This document shows, piece after piece, positions 14,996 through 24,733 of a stretch of DNA of 64,000 bases. The translations under genes were made by a program, and so were the position numbers. The first letter of the stretch is position 1, and each line of letters begins with the position of its first letter. The DNA lies in NCBI GenBank assembly GCA_004299485.1, contig SCQP01000001.1, positions 310,001 through 374,000 of the forward strand, read 5' to 3'. The DNA comes from Acidobacteriota bacterium (GTDB lineage Bacteria; Acidobacteriota; Terriglobia; Terriglobales; SCQP01). The notes beneath the pieces were generated by a model. That model did not search any database. It worked only from the letters and a program-made list of their open reading frames with translations, and had not been told where the DNA came from.

Positions 14996-16777
14996 ATGAC
15001 TAGGAATCTGACATTGACTGGCGCGGGGCCGGGCGTGGCTGCGCCACGCCACCCGCTTGACGCTCGGCCGGGCTGGGGGCTCCGGGATCCCCGGCCCGGC
15101 CTCCGGGTTGCCTGTGTAATTGCCACCGCACTGGCGCTGCCGGTCCTGGGCCAACACCTGCCGGCGCTGGGCGCGCACGGCGCGGTTTCGAGCGCGGAGG
15201 CTCATGCCAGCCAGGCGGGCATTGCGATCATGAAAGAGGGCGGGAACGCGGTAGACGCGGCGGTAGCCGTGGGCTTTGCGCTGGCGGTGACGCACTCGGA
15301 CGCCGGCAACATCGGCGGCGGAGGGTTCATGCTCATCCGCCAGGCGGATGGGCAGAGCTATTTCGTGGACTTCCGCGAAGAGGCGCCGGGGAAAGCGACG
15401 CCGACGATGTACCAGGACGCGCAGGGCAACATCGTCAAAGGCCGGAGTCTGAACGGCATGCTGGCCTCGGGCATTCCGGGAACGGTCGCCGGGTTGGTGT
15501 CGGCGCAGAAGCGGCTGGGGAAGCTGACGCTGGCGCAGGACATGGCGCCGGCCATCCGGCTGGCGGAGGATGGATTTCCGCTGGATACGCACGAGGCACG
15601 GCTGATGCGGGCAGGCAAGCTGGCGAACTATCCCAACAGCCACCAGATTTTTCAGCGCAACGGCAACTATTACCAGGCCGGCGACATTTTCAAGCAGCCG
15701 GAGCTGGCGGCGACGCTCAGGGAGATTGCGCGAGGCGGCGCGGCGGCGTTTTACCGGGGGCCGATTGCGCACAAGCTGGCGGCGTTTGAGGCGGCACATG
15801 GCGGGCTGATCACGCTGAAGGACATGGAGCATTACCAGGCTATCTGGCGCAAGCCGCTGGAGATGGACTATCACGGCTATCACATCATCAGCTCGCCGCC
15901 GCCGTCGTCGGGCGGAGTGGTGATCTTCGAGATGCTGAACATGCTGAATCATTCGCAGTTCGTGCCGGACGGGATGGATTCAGCGGCGGCGCTGCACGAT
16001 GAGATCGAAGCCATGCGGCGGGCATTTGCCGACCGCGCGGTGTATTTGGGTGATCCGGGATTCGCCAAGCTGCCGTTGGCCACGCTGCTCAGCCCGGAAT
16101 ATGCAGCCAAACGGTGGGCGAGCGTCAAGCCCGAGCAGGCGAGCCTGAGCAGCGAAGTGGGCGCCGGGCCGGTGCCCAACTGGAATGGCGACACGGAAAC
16201 GACGCATTATTCCGTGGTCGATCGGGCTGGGGATGCGGTGGGCGTGACCTATACGCTGAATTTTTACTTTGGGTCGGGCGTGACGCCGAGCGGGCTGGGA
16301 TTTTTGCTGAACGACGAGATGGATGACTTCACGTCAAAGCCGGGATCGCCGAACGGGTTCGGGCTGATTCAGGGCAAGGTGAACGACATTGAGCCGTACA
16401 AGCGGCCGCTGTCGTCGATGACGCCGACGATAGTGGCCAAGAATGGCAAGTTGTTTCTGGTAGTGGGGTCGCCGGGCGGACCGCGGATTATTACGTCGGT
16501 GTTTGAGGTCATGACCGACGTGCTCGACTTCGGGCTGAAGGTGCAGCAGGCGGTGGACGCACCGCGCTTCCACCAGCAATGGATGCCGAAGGCGGTGTAC
16601 CTGGAAGGACCGGACCGGTTCTCACCCGACACCATCGCGCTCCTGGCGAAGATGGGCTATCCGCTGAAGATCGGCCGGACGTGGTGCGATGTGGAAGCGA
16701 TCGAGATCGACCCCAAGACCGGCATGCGGATGGCGGCAACGGACCCGCGCGCGGACGGCGCCGCGGTGGCGTACTGA
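14996..16777 (+). CDS. ggt: Gamma-glutamyltransferase
   Basis: 593 residues, a secreted Ntn-hydrolase precursor. It has the large-subunit blocks GAVSSAEAHAS, GGNAVDAAVAVGFAL and GNIGGGGFM, and the autoprocessing/catalytic threonine in ETTHYSVVD (Thr about residue 402), then PLSSMTPTIV and GSPGGPRII. It hydrolyses or transfers the gamma-glutamyl group of glutathione in the periplasm. The signal peptide is split: MTRNLTL and the hydrophobic core VACVIATALALPVLGQ are separated by ~30 residues translated from a GC-rich hairpin repeat. Start choice follows the first Met after TATGCTGGATGCG; whether export still works is uncertain. Confidence 0.9.
   Translation: MTRNLTLTGAGPGVAAPRHPLDARPGWGLRDPRPGLRVACVIATALALPVLGQHLPALGAHGAVSSAEAHASQAGIAIMKEGGNAVDAAVAVGFALAVTHSDAGNIGGGGFMLIRQADGQSYFVDFREEAPGKATPTMYQDAQGNIVKGRSLNGMLASGIPGTVAGLVSAQKRLGKLTLAQDMAPAIRLAEDGFPLDTHEARLMRAGKLANYPNSHQIFQRNGNYYQAGDIFKQPELAATLREIARGGAAAFYRGPIAHKLAAFEAAHGGLITLKDMEHYQAIWRKPLEMDYHGYHIISSPPPSSGGVVIFEMLNMLNHSQFVPDGMDSAAALHDEIEAMRRAFADRAVYLGDPGFAKLPLATLLSPEYAAKRWASVKPEQASLSSEVGAGPVPNWNGDTETTHYSVVDRAGDAVGVTYTLNFYFGSGVTPSGLGFLLNDEMDDFTSKPGSPNGFGLIQGKVNDIEPYKRPLSSMTPTIVAKNGKLFLVVGSPGGPRIITSVFEVMTDVLDFGLKVQQAVDAPRFHQQWMPKAVYLEGPDRFSPDTIALLAKMGYPLKIGRTWCDVEAIEIDPKTGMRMAATDPRADGAAVAY
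15021..15102 (+). repeat. Family C GC-rich two-hairpin repeat inside the ggt signal-peptide region
   Basis: Hairpin 1 is GGCGTGGC-TGC-GCCACGCC (15032-15050). A spacer with CCCGCTTGACGCTC follows, then a long hairpin 2 (GGCCGGGCTGGGG pairing with CCCCGGCCCGGCC, one mismatch). The layout matches family B and, loosely, family A. It is translated in frame. Confidence 0.8.
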
Positions 16778-16782
16778 CGCCT

Positions 16783-17631
16783 ATGGCTGCGATCGTTTCC
16801 ACGCAACTGTTCCGCTTCCAGCGGCTGGGCGCGGCGCAACTGGATCTACTGCAAGGCGCCGGCGCGGCGGGCGTGGAGTTGTTTTGCGGGCGGGTAAGCT
16901 TCGACTACCACAACCGCTCGCAGACGGAAGAGCTGGGCAACTGGTTCGCCGCAAACCCGCTGAAGCTGCACTCGGTACACAGTCCAATTTACGCCGACGA
17001 GCGTGATGGGCGGACCGGGGAAATGCCGCTCAACATAGCCGACACCGATCCGCGGCGGCGAGTGAACGCGCTCGATGAAGTGGAGCGGGTGATTGAGTTC
17101 AGCGAACGGGCTTCGTTCCCGCTGCTGATTCAGCACCTCGGCGCACCGCGCGCGGAGTGGAACGAGCGCATGGCGGATCACGCGCTTTCGAGCCTGGAGC
17201 GTATCCGGCTGCTGGCGAAACAGGCCGGGATCACGGTGCTGGTGGAAAACATTCCCAACGGGCTTGGCGAACCGCAGCGGCTGCTGCCGTTCCTGGAAGT
17301 CAGCCATCTCGAAGACGTGGGCATTTGCTTTGATACCGGCCACGCGCACCTGGCCGAACATCTGTTTGGCGGCGGTGGCCTGGAGCGAAGCTGGGAGGCG
17401 CTGAGCGCGCGGGTGCGCTCCACGCACATTCATGACAACCACGGAACGCAGGATGAGCACCTGTGGCCGGGCGATGGCACAATCGCCTGGGCCGAGTGGC
17501 TGCGCAAGGTTCCGGTGAGTGTGCCCCTGGTGCTGGAAGTGACGGACCTGCCCGGTAATCACGAGCTGGACCTGAAGCAGAAGCTGCAAGACTGCTTCCG
17601 GCAACTGGAGAACTCGCGGGCTGAAAGCTAG
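16783..17631 (+). CDS. Sugar phosphate isomerase/epimerase family protein
   Basis: 282 residues, a xylose-isomerase-like TIM barrel. Typical metal-ligand strands are visible: VLVENIPN (Glu), ICFDTGHAHLAEH (Asp/His), THIHDNHGTQDEHLWPGDG (His/Asp) and LVLEVTD (Glu). No signal peptide is seen. The precise substrate is unknown; members act on sugars, inositols or nucleic acid sugars. It starts 5 bases after the ggt stop, so it may be co-transcribed. Its TAG overlaps by 4 bases the stop of the convergent VOC gene. Confidence 0.8.
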   Translation: MAAIVSTQLFRFQRLGAAQLDLLQGAGAAGVELFCGRVSFDYHNRSQTEELGNWFAANPLKLHSVHSPIYADERDGRTGEMPLNIADTDPRRRVNALDEVERVIEFSERASFPLLIQHLGAPRAEWNERMADHALSSLERIRLLAKQAGITVLVENIPNGLGEPQRLLPFLEVSHLEDVGICFDTGHAHLAEHLFGGGGLERSWEALSARVRSTHIHDNHGTQDEHLWPGDGTIAWAEWLRKVPVSVPLVLEVTDLPGNHELDLKQKLQDCFRQLENSRAES

Positions 17632-18074
17632 CCCATTTTGGCGAGTTCTTCGGCGGGCACGTCTTTGATGTGGGTGGCGAGCCACCAGGTGTAGCCGAAG
17701 GAGTCGCGCACACCGGCCATGCGGTCGCCGTACGGCTGATCGGTGGGCTCACGCTCGCTGGTGGCGCCGGCGGCGAGGGCGCGGCGGTAGAGGGCGTCGC
17801 AGTCGGCGACGTAGATGACGAAGCTGACGGAGGCGCCGCCATAGTGGCCGGGGCCGAAGGCGCTGATTTCGGGGTGCTCGTCGGCCAGCATCACGACTGA
17901 ATCGCCGATCTGGATTTCGGCGTGGCCAATGCGGCCGTCAGGCTTGTTCATGCGCAGGCGCTCGGTGGCGCCGAAGGCCTTTTGGTAAAACGCGACGGCG
18001 GCGGCAGCGCCGGCGACGATAAGGTAGGGCGTGAGGCTGTGGTAGCCGTCGGGAATCGGCTTGGCGGCGGGCAT
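17628..18074 (-). CDS. VOC family protein (PhnB/glyoxalase-like)
   Basis: 148 residues, two beta-alpha-beta-beta-beta modules. The features [36 protein letters not shown] and [12 protein letters not shown] are typical of PhnB-like (3-demethylubiquinone methyltransferase-like) VOC proteins. Substrate and activity are unknown. The start at 18074 is taken ([12 protein letters not shown]) because the longer frame overlaps the promoter of the divergent asnS. Confidence 0.8.
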   Translation of the reverse strand: MPAAKPIPDGYHSLTPYLIVAGAAAAVAFYQKAFGATERLRMNKPDGRIGHAEIQIGDSVVMLADEHPEISAFGPGHYGGASVSFVIYVADCDALYRRALAAGATSEREPTDQPYGDRMAGVRDSFGYTWWLATHIKDVPAEELAKMG

Positions 18075-18105
18075 GGTGCACTCCTTCGATAAAATAATAA
18101 CCGGC

Positions 18106-19413
18106 ATGAGCGAACCCTACGTTTCCATTCACGAGATCGGCCAGCACGAAGGGCAGCGGGTGCGGCTGCGGGGCTGGCTGTACAACCTGCGCGAGAGCGG
18201 CAAGCTGCTGTTTCCCATTCTGCGCGACGGCACGGGCTGGATTCAGGGCGTGCTGTTCAAGAAGAACGTTGCGCCGGAAGTGTTCGAACGGCTGAAGGGG
18301 CTGAGCCAGGAGTCGTCGCTGGAGATTCTGGGAACGGTGCGGGCAGACGCGCGGGCGCCGGGCGGATACGAGATTGACGTCGAGGATGTGACCGTGGTGC
18401 AGGCGGTGGATGCGGCACATCCGTACCCGATCACACCCAAGGAACACGGCATTGAGTTTTTGATGGAGCACCGGCATCTGTGGCTGCGGAGCCAGCGGCA
18501 GGCGGCGATTCTGCGCGTGCGGCACGAGATCATCAAGGCGGTGCGGGATTTTTTCGACCAGGACGGCTTTGTGCTGGGCGATGCGCCGATTCTAATGTCG
18601 AATGCGTGCGAAGGCACCAGCAATTTGTTTGAGGTGGATTACTTTGACCGCAAGGCGTACCTGACGCAGTCGGGGCAGCTTTATGCCGAAGCCGTCGCTA
18701 TGGCAGTAGGCAAGTGCTATACGTTTGGGCCGACGTTCCGGGCGGAAAAGAGCAAGACGCGACGGCACCTGACCGAGTTCTGGATGGTCGAGCCGGAGGT
18801 CGCCTTCGCCTCGCTCGACGACGTGATGGCGCTGGCGGAGCGGCTGGTCGCGTTCGTGGTGGGGCGGGTGCTGGAGCACCGGCGGGCGGAGTTGAAGACG
18901 CTGGAGCGGGATGTGACGAAACTGGAGGCGGTGCAGCTTCCCTTCCCGCGCGTAAGCTACGACGAGGCGGTCGAGCGGGTGAACCAAGCCGGCGGCACGA
19001 TGCAGTACGGCACCGACCTGGGCGGCGGCGACGAGACGCTGCTGTCGCAGCAGTTCGACCGGCCCGTGATGGTACACCGCTATCCGGCGTCGGTGAAGGC
19101 GTTTTATATGCAGCCCGATCCGGAGCGGCCGGAGCTGGCGCTGTGCGTGGACATGCTGGCGCCGGAGGGGTATGGCGAAATCATCGGCGGCAGCCAGCGC
19201 ATTCACGACCTGGCGCTGCTGGAGGAGCGCATTGCCGAACATAAGCTGCCGACCGAGCCGCTGGAATGGTATCTGGACCTGCGGCGCTTTGGCTCGGTGC
19301 CGCACGGCGGCTTCGGCATGGGGATCGAACGGGTGGTGAGCTGGATATGTGGCCTGGAACACGTGCGCGAGGCGATTCCCTTCCCGCGCACCATTTATCG
19401 CTTGCAGCCGTAG
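18106..19413 (+). CDS. asnS: Asparagine-tRNA ligase
   Basis: 435 residues. An N-terminal OB-fold anticodon domain ([26 protein letters not shown]) is followed by the class II catalytic core: motif 2 [21 protein letters not shown], and motif 3 [14 protein letters not shown] ending in [12 protein letters not shown]. The IPFPRT ending and the absence of the AspRS insertion favour asparagine over aspartate. TAAAAT lies 10 bases before the start. It is divergent from the VOC gene over only 31 bases. The downstream lipoprotein gene overlaps its 3' end. Confidence 0.92.
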   Translation: MSEPYVSIHEIGQHEGQRVRLRGWLYNLRESGKLLFPILRDGTGWIQGVLFKKNVAPEVFERLKGLSQESSLEILGTVRADARAPGGYEIDVEDVTVVQAVDAAHPYPITPKEHGIEFLMEHRHLWLRSQRQAAILRVRHEIIKAVRDFFDQDGFVLGDAPILMSNACEGTSNLFEVDYFDRKAYLTQSGQLYAEAVAMAVGKCYTFGPTFRAEKSKTRRHLTEFWMVEPEVAFASLDDVMALAERLVAFVVGRVLEHRRAELKTLERDVTKLEAVQLPFPRVSYDEAVERVNQAGGTMQYGTDLGGGDETLLSQQFDRPVMVHRYPASVKAFYMQPDPERPELALCVDMLAPEGYGEIIGGSQRIHDLALLEERIAEHKLPTEPLEWYLDLRRFGSVPHGGFGMGIERVVSWICGLEHVREAIPFPRTIYRLQP

Positions 19414-20498
19414 TCTTGGCGGCTGTCCTCGCCGGCTGCGCGCCCAGCGGATTGCATTACACGCTGACGGCGAACGCGTACGGACCCAACGCGCTGCAGC
19501 CTCCGCGCGCGGCCGCCCACGCCAAGCCGCGGCGTTTGCACCTGCGGTTGCAGGGCGGCGCTGCCTGCCGCGCGCTGCACGGCGGCTACGACGGCGGCGC
19601 GCTGTTTGGCTTCGCCTGGCGCCTTCGCAACCGGGACGTCGGGGTGATGGTTGACTCCCGGCTCAGCCATTTTCACGGCAATCTCCCCGTCCCCCTCCTG
19701 CACGGCATCCAGAGCCTGCACAACACGCTGGAAAGTGCCGTCGGCGCCGGCTGCCTTAGCCCCGAGGCAAGCCAAACGCTGCTTCGGCGCACCGCCGCCG
19801 ATGTCGCCCTGGACCCCGGCCTTGCGCAGCGCATCGTCTTTGGCGCCTACGGAACGCAGCAATACATTGACATTGCAGGCGCGGTCGAACTGGACCTCAC
19901 TTACGCTCTGCACCAGAATCAGCCCCGACGCTACGATCGCGGCTACGTCGCGCGCCGCTACCGCTTCCGCAGCCACGACGGGCTCGGCCGCGGCTGGCTC
20001 CAGTTGCGCTCGACCCGCGTGCAGAACGCACCCGTTCCGCATCACATTCCGCCCGCGCCCATTCCCCTGCCGCTCGCCGGCCCGCCCGTCTACCTGCGTC
20101 TGTTCTTCTATCTCCGCATCGCGCCCAACGCGCACGATGTCGCCTTGGTGGCGGCCCGCACCCACGCCGCCCTCGCGCAAGCCACCACCATTCTTCACCA
20201 TAATCCGCGCTCCTGCGCCAGCATGCGCGTCCCCGGCATCCGCTGCCTCGTCACTCCCGCCGACGACACCCTCGAAGCCGGCATCGCGGTCACCGTCCAA
20301 GGCGTAGCTGTCGCCGCTCCTCTGCCCGGCAGTGTGCGCCAGGCGCTCAACGCCGCCGGCCTCTACGACACCAATACCCTCGCCCGCACCCTCCGCGTCC
20401 TCCGCCCGTATCAGGGGCACCTCATCCCCGTCCACGCCCCCAACCCCGATGCCCTTCTCGATCTCGTCCTCAGCGGCGGGGAACGGATTTCGTGGTAG
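19347..20498 (+). CDS. Lipoprotein of unknown function
   Basis: About 383 residues. A hydrophobic stretch ends in the lipobox LAAVLAGC, so the mature protein would be acylated at that Cys. The body is rich in Arg, His and Ala, with no domain I recognise. The start is uncertain: the ATG at 19347 gives a 31-residue signal but overlaps asnS by 67 bases; a TTG at 19417 is shorter. Codon choice favours C-ending codons (GCC, CCC, CTC), unlike the G-ending codons of its neighbours, which may indicate a different origin. The frame is long and closed, so a real gene is likely. Confidence 0.6.
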   Translation: MWPGTRARGDSLPAHHLSLAAVVLAAVLAGCAPSGLHYTLTANAYGPNALQPPRAAAHAKPRRLHLRLQGGAACRALHGGYDGGALFGFAWRLRNRDVGVMVDSRLSHFHGNLPVPLLHGIQSLHNTLESAVGAGCLSPEASQTLLRRTAADVALDPGLAQRIVFGAYGTQQYIDIAGAVELDLTYALHQNQPRRYDRGYVARRYRFRSHDGLGRGWLQLRSTRVQNAPVPHHIPPAPIPLPLAGPPVYLRLFFYLRIAPNAHDVALVAARTHAALAQATTILHHNPRSCASMRVPGIRCLVTPADDTLEAGIAVTVQGVAVAAPLPGSVRQALNAAGLYDTNTLARTLRVLRPYQGHLIPVHAPNPDALLDLVLSGGERISW

Positions 20499-20505
20499 TA
20501 CGCCG

Positions 20506-20676
20506 GTGGTGCGGTTCGAACTTACTGAAAAGAACGGTGCGACTCAGGTTCGGCTGACCCATTCCGGCCCGGTGACTGGGCGGATGGCAGCAATCACCGA
20601 GGCTGGGCAGATATTTTGCGCTGGCTGGCTGAATCTTGTCAAAAGGCGTGATACATTAGCCGCGTACGGAGGGGTT
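20506..20676 (+). pseudogene. Fragment of an SRPBCC/AHSA1-like gene
   Basis: The frame upstream of and continuous with the TonB receptor reads VVRFELTEKNGATQVRLTHS, then a region ending GWLNLVKRRDTLAAYGG. The first block matches the end of Activator-of-Hsp90-ATPase-like (SRPBCC) domains, where LTHSG precedes the last helix. No start codon or N-terminal part of that domain exists; the lipoprotein gene ends just before. It is most simply the tail of a deleted gene that now forms the leader region of the receptor gene. Confidence 0.5.
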
Positions 20677-23600
20677 ATGAAACTTGCAGGTGCGGTTTAT
20701 GTTCTGCCGTTGCTTCTCGCCGGCGCTTTGGCCGCGGGTCCGCTTGCGGCTCAAACAGCAAACTCGGGCACCGTCATCGGCGTGATTCTGGATCCGTCGG
20801 GCGCGGCGATTCCCGGCGCCCCGGTGCTGCTGCGTGACCAGGCGACGCAACAAGTGCGCGCCACCATCAGCAACCGCCACGGGCGCTACAGTTTCATCGG
20901 CGTAAATCCGGGCGAGTACACGGTAACGGCGAACGCCAAGGGGTTCCGCACGGCGCAGCAGTCGAACCTGACGGTGGAAGTCGGCAAGAGCTACGCCATC
21001 AATTTGAAGCTGCAGGTGGGAGCAGCGAACCAGACGGTGGAAGTGAACGAGACTGCGACTGCGGCGCTGCAAACCATGGACTCGACCGTCGGCTCGACGA
21101 TCAGCGGGCAGACGCTGATTGAACTGCCGACGCGGACGCGCTCGGCGACGAGTTTGCTGCTGTACCAGCCGGCCTCGATGCCGCAGCAGGGACCAAACCA
21201 GAGCTCGCGTCAGGGCGGGCAGGTGGCGGGCGCGGGCAGCGAGCAAAACACCATCACGCTTGACGGCGGCAACGTCACCAACACCACCGCGGCCAACTCG
21301 GACTATTTCACCGGCTTCACGGGGGCGCCGGAGGGTTCGATTCCGACGCCGGTCGAGAGTCTGCAGGAGTTCAAGGTGGCCACCAATAATCCCAACGCGA
21401 GCTTCAGCGGGGCGGCGGGCAGCGAAGTGATGCTGGTCACCAAACGCGGCACCGGCTCCTACCACGGCTCCGGGTACTGGTATCTGCAAAACGACGTGCT
21501 CAACGCCAACACCTGGGATCTGAACCGCCTGAATCAGCGGCGGCCCGTCAGCAAAGACAACCGCGTGGGCGGTAGCCTGGGCGGGAACATCCCCGGGTTG
21601 CCAAGGTCGGCGGCGACGTATTTTTACGTGAACTGGGAGGGGCGCTGGAACTCGAATAACCAGCTCGTCAGCCGCGAAGTGCCCACGGCGACGATGCGGC
21701 AGGGGATACTGCAGTTCCGCGACGCTGCGGGCACAGTGCGGCAATATAACCTGCAAACCGCGCTGAGCTGCGGCCCGAGCGGAGCCAGCGCCTGTGATCC
21801 GCGCCAGCTCGGGCTCAACCCGCTGGTGAGCAAAATCTGGAGCCAGTACGAGCCGGCAGGCAATGATACTTCTGTCGGCGACGGGCTGAACACAACTGGC
21901 TACACGGCTTCGGCCAACTTCCCGATTGACGATCAGTTTGTGGTGCTGCGGCTGGACCACTCCTTTGGCCAGAAATGGCAACTCATGGGCAGCTACCGTT
22001 ATTTCAGCGAAACCGCGGCAGCCACGCGGCAGATTGATATCGGCGGCTTTTTGAGCGGCCACACGCTGGGCACGCCGGTGTCGACGGCCAGCATTCCGCG
22101 CGAGCCGCGCTATTTCGTGGTGGGGCTTACCGGCCAGCTCACGCCGTCGTTGACGAATCAACTGCATTTTGACTACCTGCGCGACTGGTGGGATTGGGCC
22201 ACCGCCGGCGCGCCCAACCAGTTGCCGGGCCAGAGTGCGGCGGCACTGGAAATCGGCGGAGAAACCAGCAATGCACTCATCCCCATCAACCTCAATACCG
22301 GCGGCAGCCGCATGCGCGCCTGGATGGACCACAACTTTGCCTTGAACGACAGCCTCTCCTGGCTCAAGGGTAACCACCTGATGCAGTTCGGCGGCTCCCT
22401 CAGTCACTCTTACGTGCAATTCAACCGCAATGATGGCCAGACCGGGTCGACCACGTTTCCGGTGTATCAGGTGACGACCAATGCCGGCATCAACGTGCCG
22501 GCCGCCTACCGGCCGCCCACCTGCAGCAAGACGCAGACCACGGCCTGCCTGCCCTCGAGCCTTACGTCCACCTGGGACGGTTACTACGCCGATGTGCTCG
22601 GGCTAGTGGATGTGGGCACGGTGCTGGGCACGAGGAACGGCAGCTTCCAACCCAACCCGCTGGGGACGTTTCTCGAGGACACCGACTCGTACAACAACTA
22701 CAGTCTCTACGCCAATGATTCCTGGCACCTGCTACCCAGCCTGACGCTGAACTATGGGCTCAACTGGTCGGTCGAGATGCCGCCCACCGAAAAAAACGGC
22801 ACCCAGGCGCTGATGGTCAACGCCAGCAACAACGATGTGATTGATCCCATGTCGTATCTGACGGCGCGAGCGGCAGCAGCGAGCAAGGGGCAGATTTACA
22901 ATCCGGTGCTGGGGTTTGAGCCCATCGGCAAAACCGGGCTGACGTACCCCTGGAAAACCGCGTACAACGACTGGGCGCCGCGCATTGCCGTGGCCTGGAA
23001 CCCGAACCTGGGCGATAGCTGGCTGGGCAGGCTGTTCGGCCACAACCGCACGGTGCTGCGCGGCGGGTATTCGCGGCTGTACACGCGGCTGGTGGGCGAG
23101 CAGAAAGTCATCAACGGACTACAAGGACTGGGATTTGGGCAAACACTGACCTGCATCGGGCCCTCGATGACCGGCGGGTGTCTGGGCGAGCAGGGCGCCG
23201 ATCCCAGCGACGCTTTCCGCATCGGCACGGATGGCAAGGCGGTTCCGATTCCGGCGCTGAGTTCCGCGCCGGCGCCGCTGATTCCGGGCACGGTGGCGGG
23301 CGCCAACTCCTCGTTTGCTCCAACCACCTACCAGATGGACCCGAGTTACACACCGGGCCCCAGCAACGAATTCGATTTCACCCTGCAGCGCTCGCTCAAC
23401 GACAACGTCCTGCTCGAGTTCGGCTACATCGGCCGGACCGCGAGCGGCCTGTACATGCCGGTACAGTTGAACCAGGTGCCCTACATGATGCAGGAAGGCG
23501 GGCAGACATTTGCGCAGGCCATCGCGCAGCTTGCCGGCGAACGCGCCGGTGGGGGTGCGATCACGCCGCAAGCGTGGTTTGAAACCGCGCTGGCGGGAAG

Positions 23601-24564
23601 CAAATACTGCACCGGCCAGTCGAGTTGCACCGCGGGCATGATGGCCAAACTGGGCTCGGATGTGGCGAACGGCAAGGTCTTCAACCTCTGGCAGGCCATC
23701 CAGCCGTCCTTCACCATGGGCAACGTGACCGCCTCGACCGCACAGGTGCAGAGCCTGTTTTTCTGGTCCAACCAGGCATACTCGAACTACAACGCCGGCT
23801 TTGCCGCGCTGCACGTGCGCAATTCCCACGGCCTCACGCTCGATTCGAACCTCACCTGGTCGCACGCGCTGGGCGACAAGGCGGAAAACCAGGACGACGA
23901 CACCGCGACCTCGAACTCGTTCAATCCCAAGTACGACTATGGCACCCTGCGGTTCGACCGCACCTGGGTACTGAACGTACTGGGCAGCTACAACCTGCCC
24001 TTCGGGCACGGCGGCAGCGGCTGGGGCGCGCGGCTGATGCGCAACTGGATCGTCTCCCCGATCTTCTCCTGGTACGGCGGCCAACCGCTGCACATCAGCA
24101 GCGGCGGCGGGCAGGAGTGGGGAGAAACGAGCGCACTCGGCGCCGATGCCATTCTTACCGCCGGCGACAGCTTCGGCAACATCGTTCACTCCGGCATTGC
24201 CGGCAACGGCACGGTCGCGACGACGGGGAATCCGGCCAAAGGCGGAACCGGGCTGAATCTGTTCGCGGACCCGGCGGCGGCGTACGCTGACTTCCGCCCG
24301 GCACAATTGGGCGTGGACACCACCAGCGTGGGGGGCATGGTGCGTGGCCTGGGGAACTGGAATGTTGATTTTGCGCTGGCGCGTAAACTGCAGGTGAACG
24401 ACCGGGTGAGCGCGACCATCAACGCCCAGTTTTTCAATCTGTTCAACCACGTGCAGTTCAACGACCCCAACGTGAACCTGCAAAGCCCGCAGCGATTTGG
24501 GGTAATCACCAGCCAACTGAACAGTCCGCGGGTCGTCGAGCTAGGGCTGCATCTGGACTTTTGA
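20677..24564 (+). CDS. TonB-dependent receptor with carboxypeptidase-regulatory-like domain (Oar-like)
   Basis: 1295 residues, outer membrane. A signal peptide ends near AGPLAAQ. Residues ~30-110 form a CarboxypepD_reg-like domain (GTVIGVILDPSGAAIPGAPV, GRYSFIGVNPGEYTV). A plug follows (NTITLDGGNVTN, SLQEFKVATNNPNASF, GSEVMLVTKRGTGSYHGS), then a long beta-barrel ending VVELGLHLDF with the C-terminal Phe expected of a barrel. Such giant receptors are abundant in Acidobacteriota and are thought to import glycans or peptides. No partner gene is adjacent, so the substrate is open. Start at 20677 (GGAGGGG upstream) begins the signal peptide. Confidence 0.9.
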   Translation: MKLAGAVYVLPLLLAGALAAGPLAAQTANSGTVIGVILDPSGAAIPGAPVLLRDQATQQVRATISNRHGRYSFIGVNPGEYTVTANAKGFRTAQQSNLTVEVGKSYAINLKLQVGAANQTVEVNETATAALQTMDSTVGSTISGQTLIELPTRTRSATSLLLYQPASMPQQGPNQSSRQGGQVAGAGSEQNTITLDGGNVTNTTAANSDYFTGFTGAPEGSIPTPVESLQEFKVATNNPNASFSGAAGSEVMLVTKRGTGSYHGSGYWYLQNDVLNANTWDLNRLNQRRPVSKDNRVGGSLGGNIPGLPRSAATYFYVNWEGRWNSNNQLVSREVPTATMRQGILQFRDAAGTVRQYNLQTALSCGPSGASACDPRQLGLNPLVSKIWSQYEPAGNDTSVGDGLNTTGYTASANFPIDDQFVVLRLDHSFGQKWQLMGSYRYFSETAAATRQIDIGGFLSGHTLGTPVSTASIPREPRYFVVGLTGQLTPSLTNQLHFDYLRDWWDWATAGAPNQLPGQSAAALEIGGETSNALIPINLNTGGSRMRAWMDHNFALNDSLSWLKGNHLMQFGGSLSHSYVQFNRNDGQTGSTTFPVYQVTTNAGINVPAAYRPPTCSKTQTTACLPSSLTSTWDGYYADVLGLVDVGTVLGTRNGSFQPNPLGTFLEDTDSYNNYSLYANDSWHLLPSLTLNYGLNWSVEMPPTEKNGTQALMVNASNNDVIDPMSYLTARAAAASKGQIYNPVLGFEPIGKTGLTYPWKTAYNDWAPRIAVAWNPNLGDSWLGRLFGHNRTVLRGGYSRLYTRLVGEQKVINGLQGLGFGQTLTCIGPSMTGGCLGEQGADPSDAFRIGTDGKAVPIPALSSAPAPLIPGTVAGANSSFAPTTYQMDPSYTPGPSNEFDFTLQRSLNDNVLLEFGYIGRTASGLYMPVQLNQVPYMMQEGGQTFAQAIAQLAGERAGGGAITPQAWFETALAGSKYCTGQSSCTAGMMAKLGSDVANGKVFNLWQAIQPSFTMGNVTASTAQVQSLFFWSNQAYSNYNAGFAALHVRNSHGLTLDSNLTWSHALGDKAENQDDDTATSNSFNPKYDYGTLRFDRTWVLNVLGSYNLPFGHGGSGWGARLMRNWIVSPIFSWYGGQPLHISSGGGQEWGETSALGADAILTAGDSFGNIVHSGIAGNGTVATTGNPAKGGTGLNLFADPAAAYADFRPAQLGVDTTSVGGMVRGLGNWNVDFALARKLQVNDRVSATINAQFFNLFNHVQFNDPNVNLQSPQRFGVITSQLNSPRVVELGLHLDF

Positions 24565-24582
24565 TTGATCGCGGGCTTCCAG

Positions 24583-24614
24583 CCGGGCTGGGGGCCCCGG
24601 GAGCCCCAGCCCGG
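24583..24614 (+). repeat. Family D hairpin after the TonB receptor gene
   Basis: A perfect 11-bp stem (CCGGGCTGGGG / CCCCAGCCCGG) with a 10-base loop, 18 bases after the receptor stop. It has the same stem style as hairpin 2 of families B, C and E. No T-run follows, so it is not a classical terminator. The rest of the 169-base gap shows no gene. Confidence 0.75.
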
Positions 24615-24733
24615 CCGGGTCTGCGCCTCGTGGTTTGCCGGGGGCGGACCGCCACTCCGTGAGTTTCGCAGCCCTCCGCGCCGACGTGGCCCACAGTGCC
24701 AGCGGCGCGGCCCCCGCGTTATGCTGGATGCGT

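Noticed and set aside
20511-20530. GGTTCGAA motif resembling a tRNA T-loop
   Set aside because: No acceptor, D or anticodon arms can be folded around it, and the stretch reads as an SRPBCC-like coding fragment.
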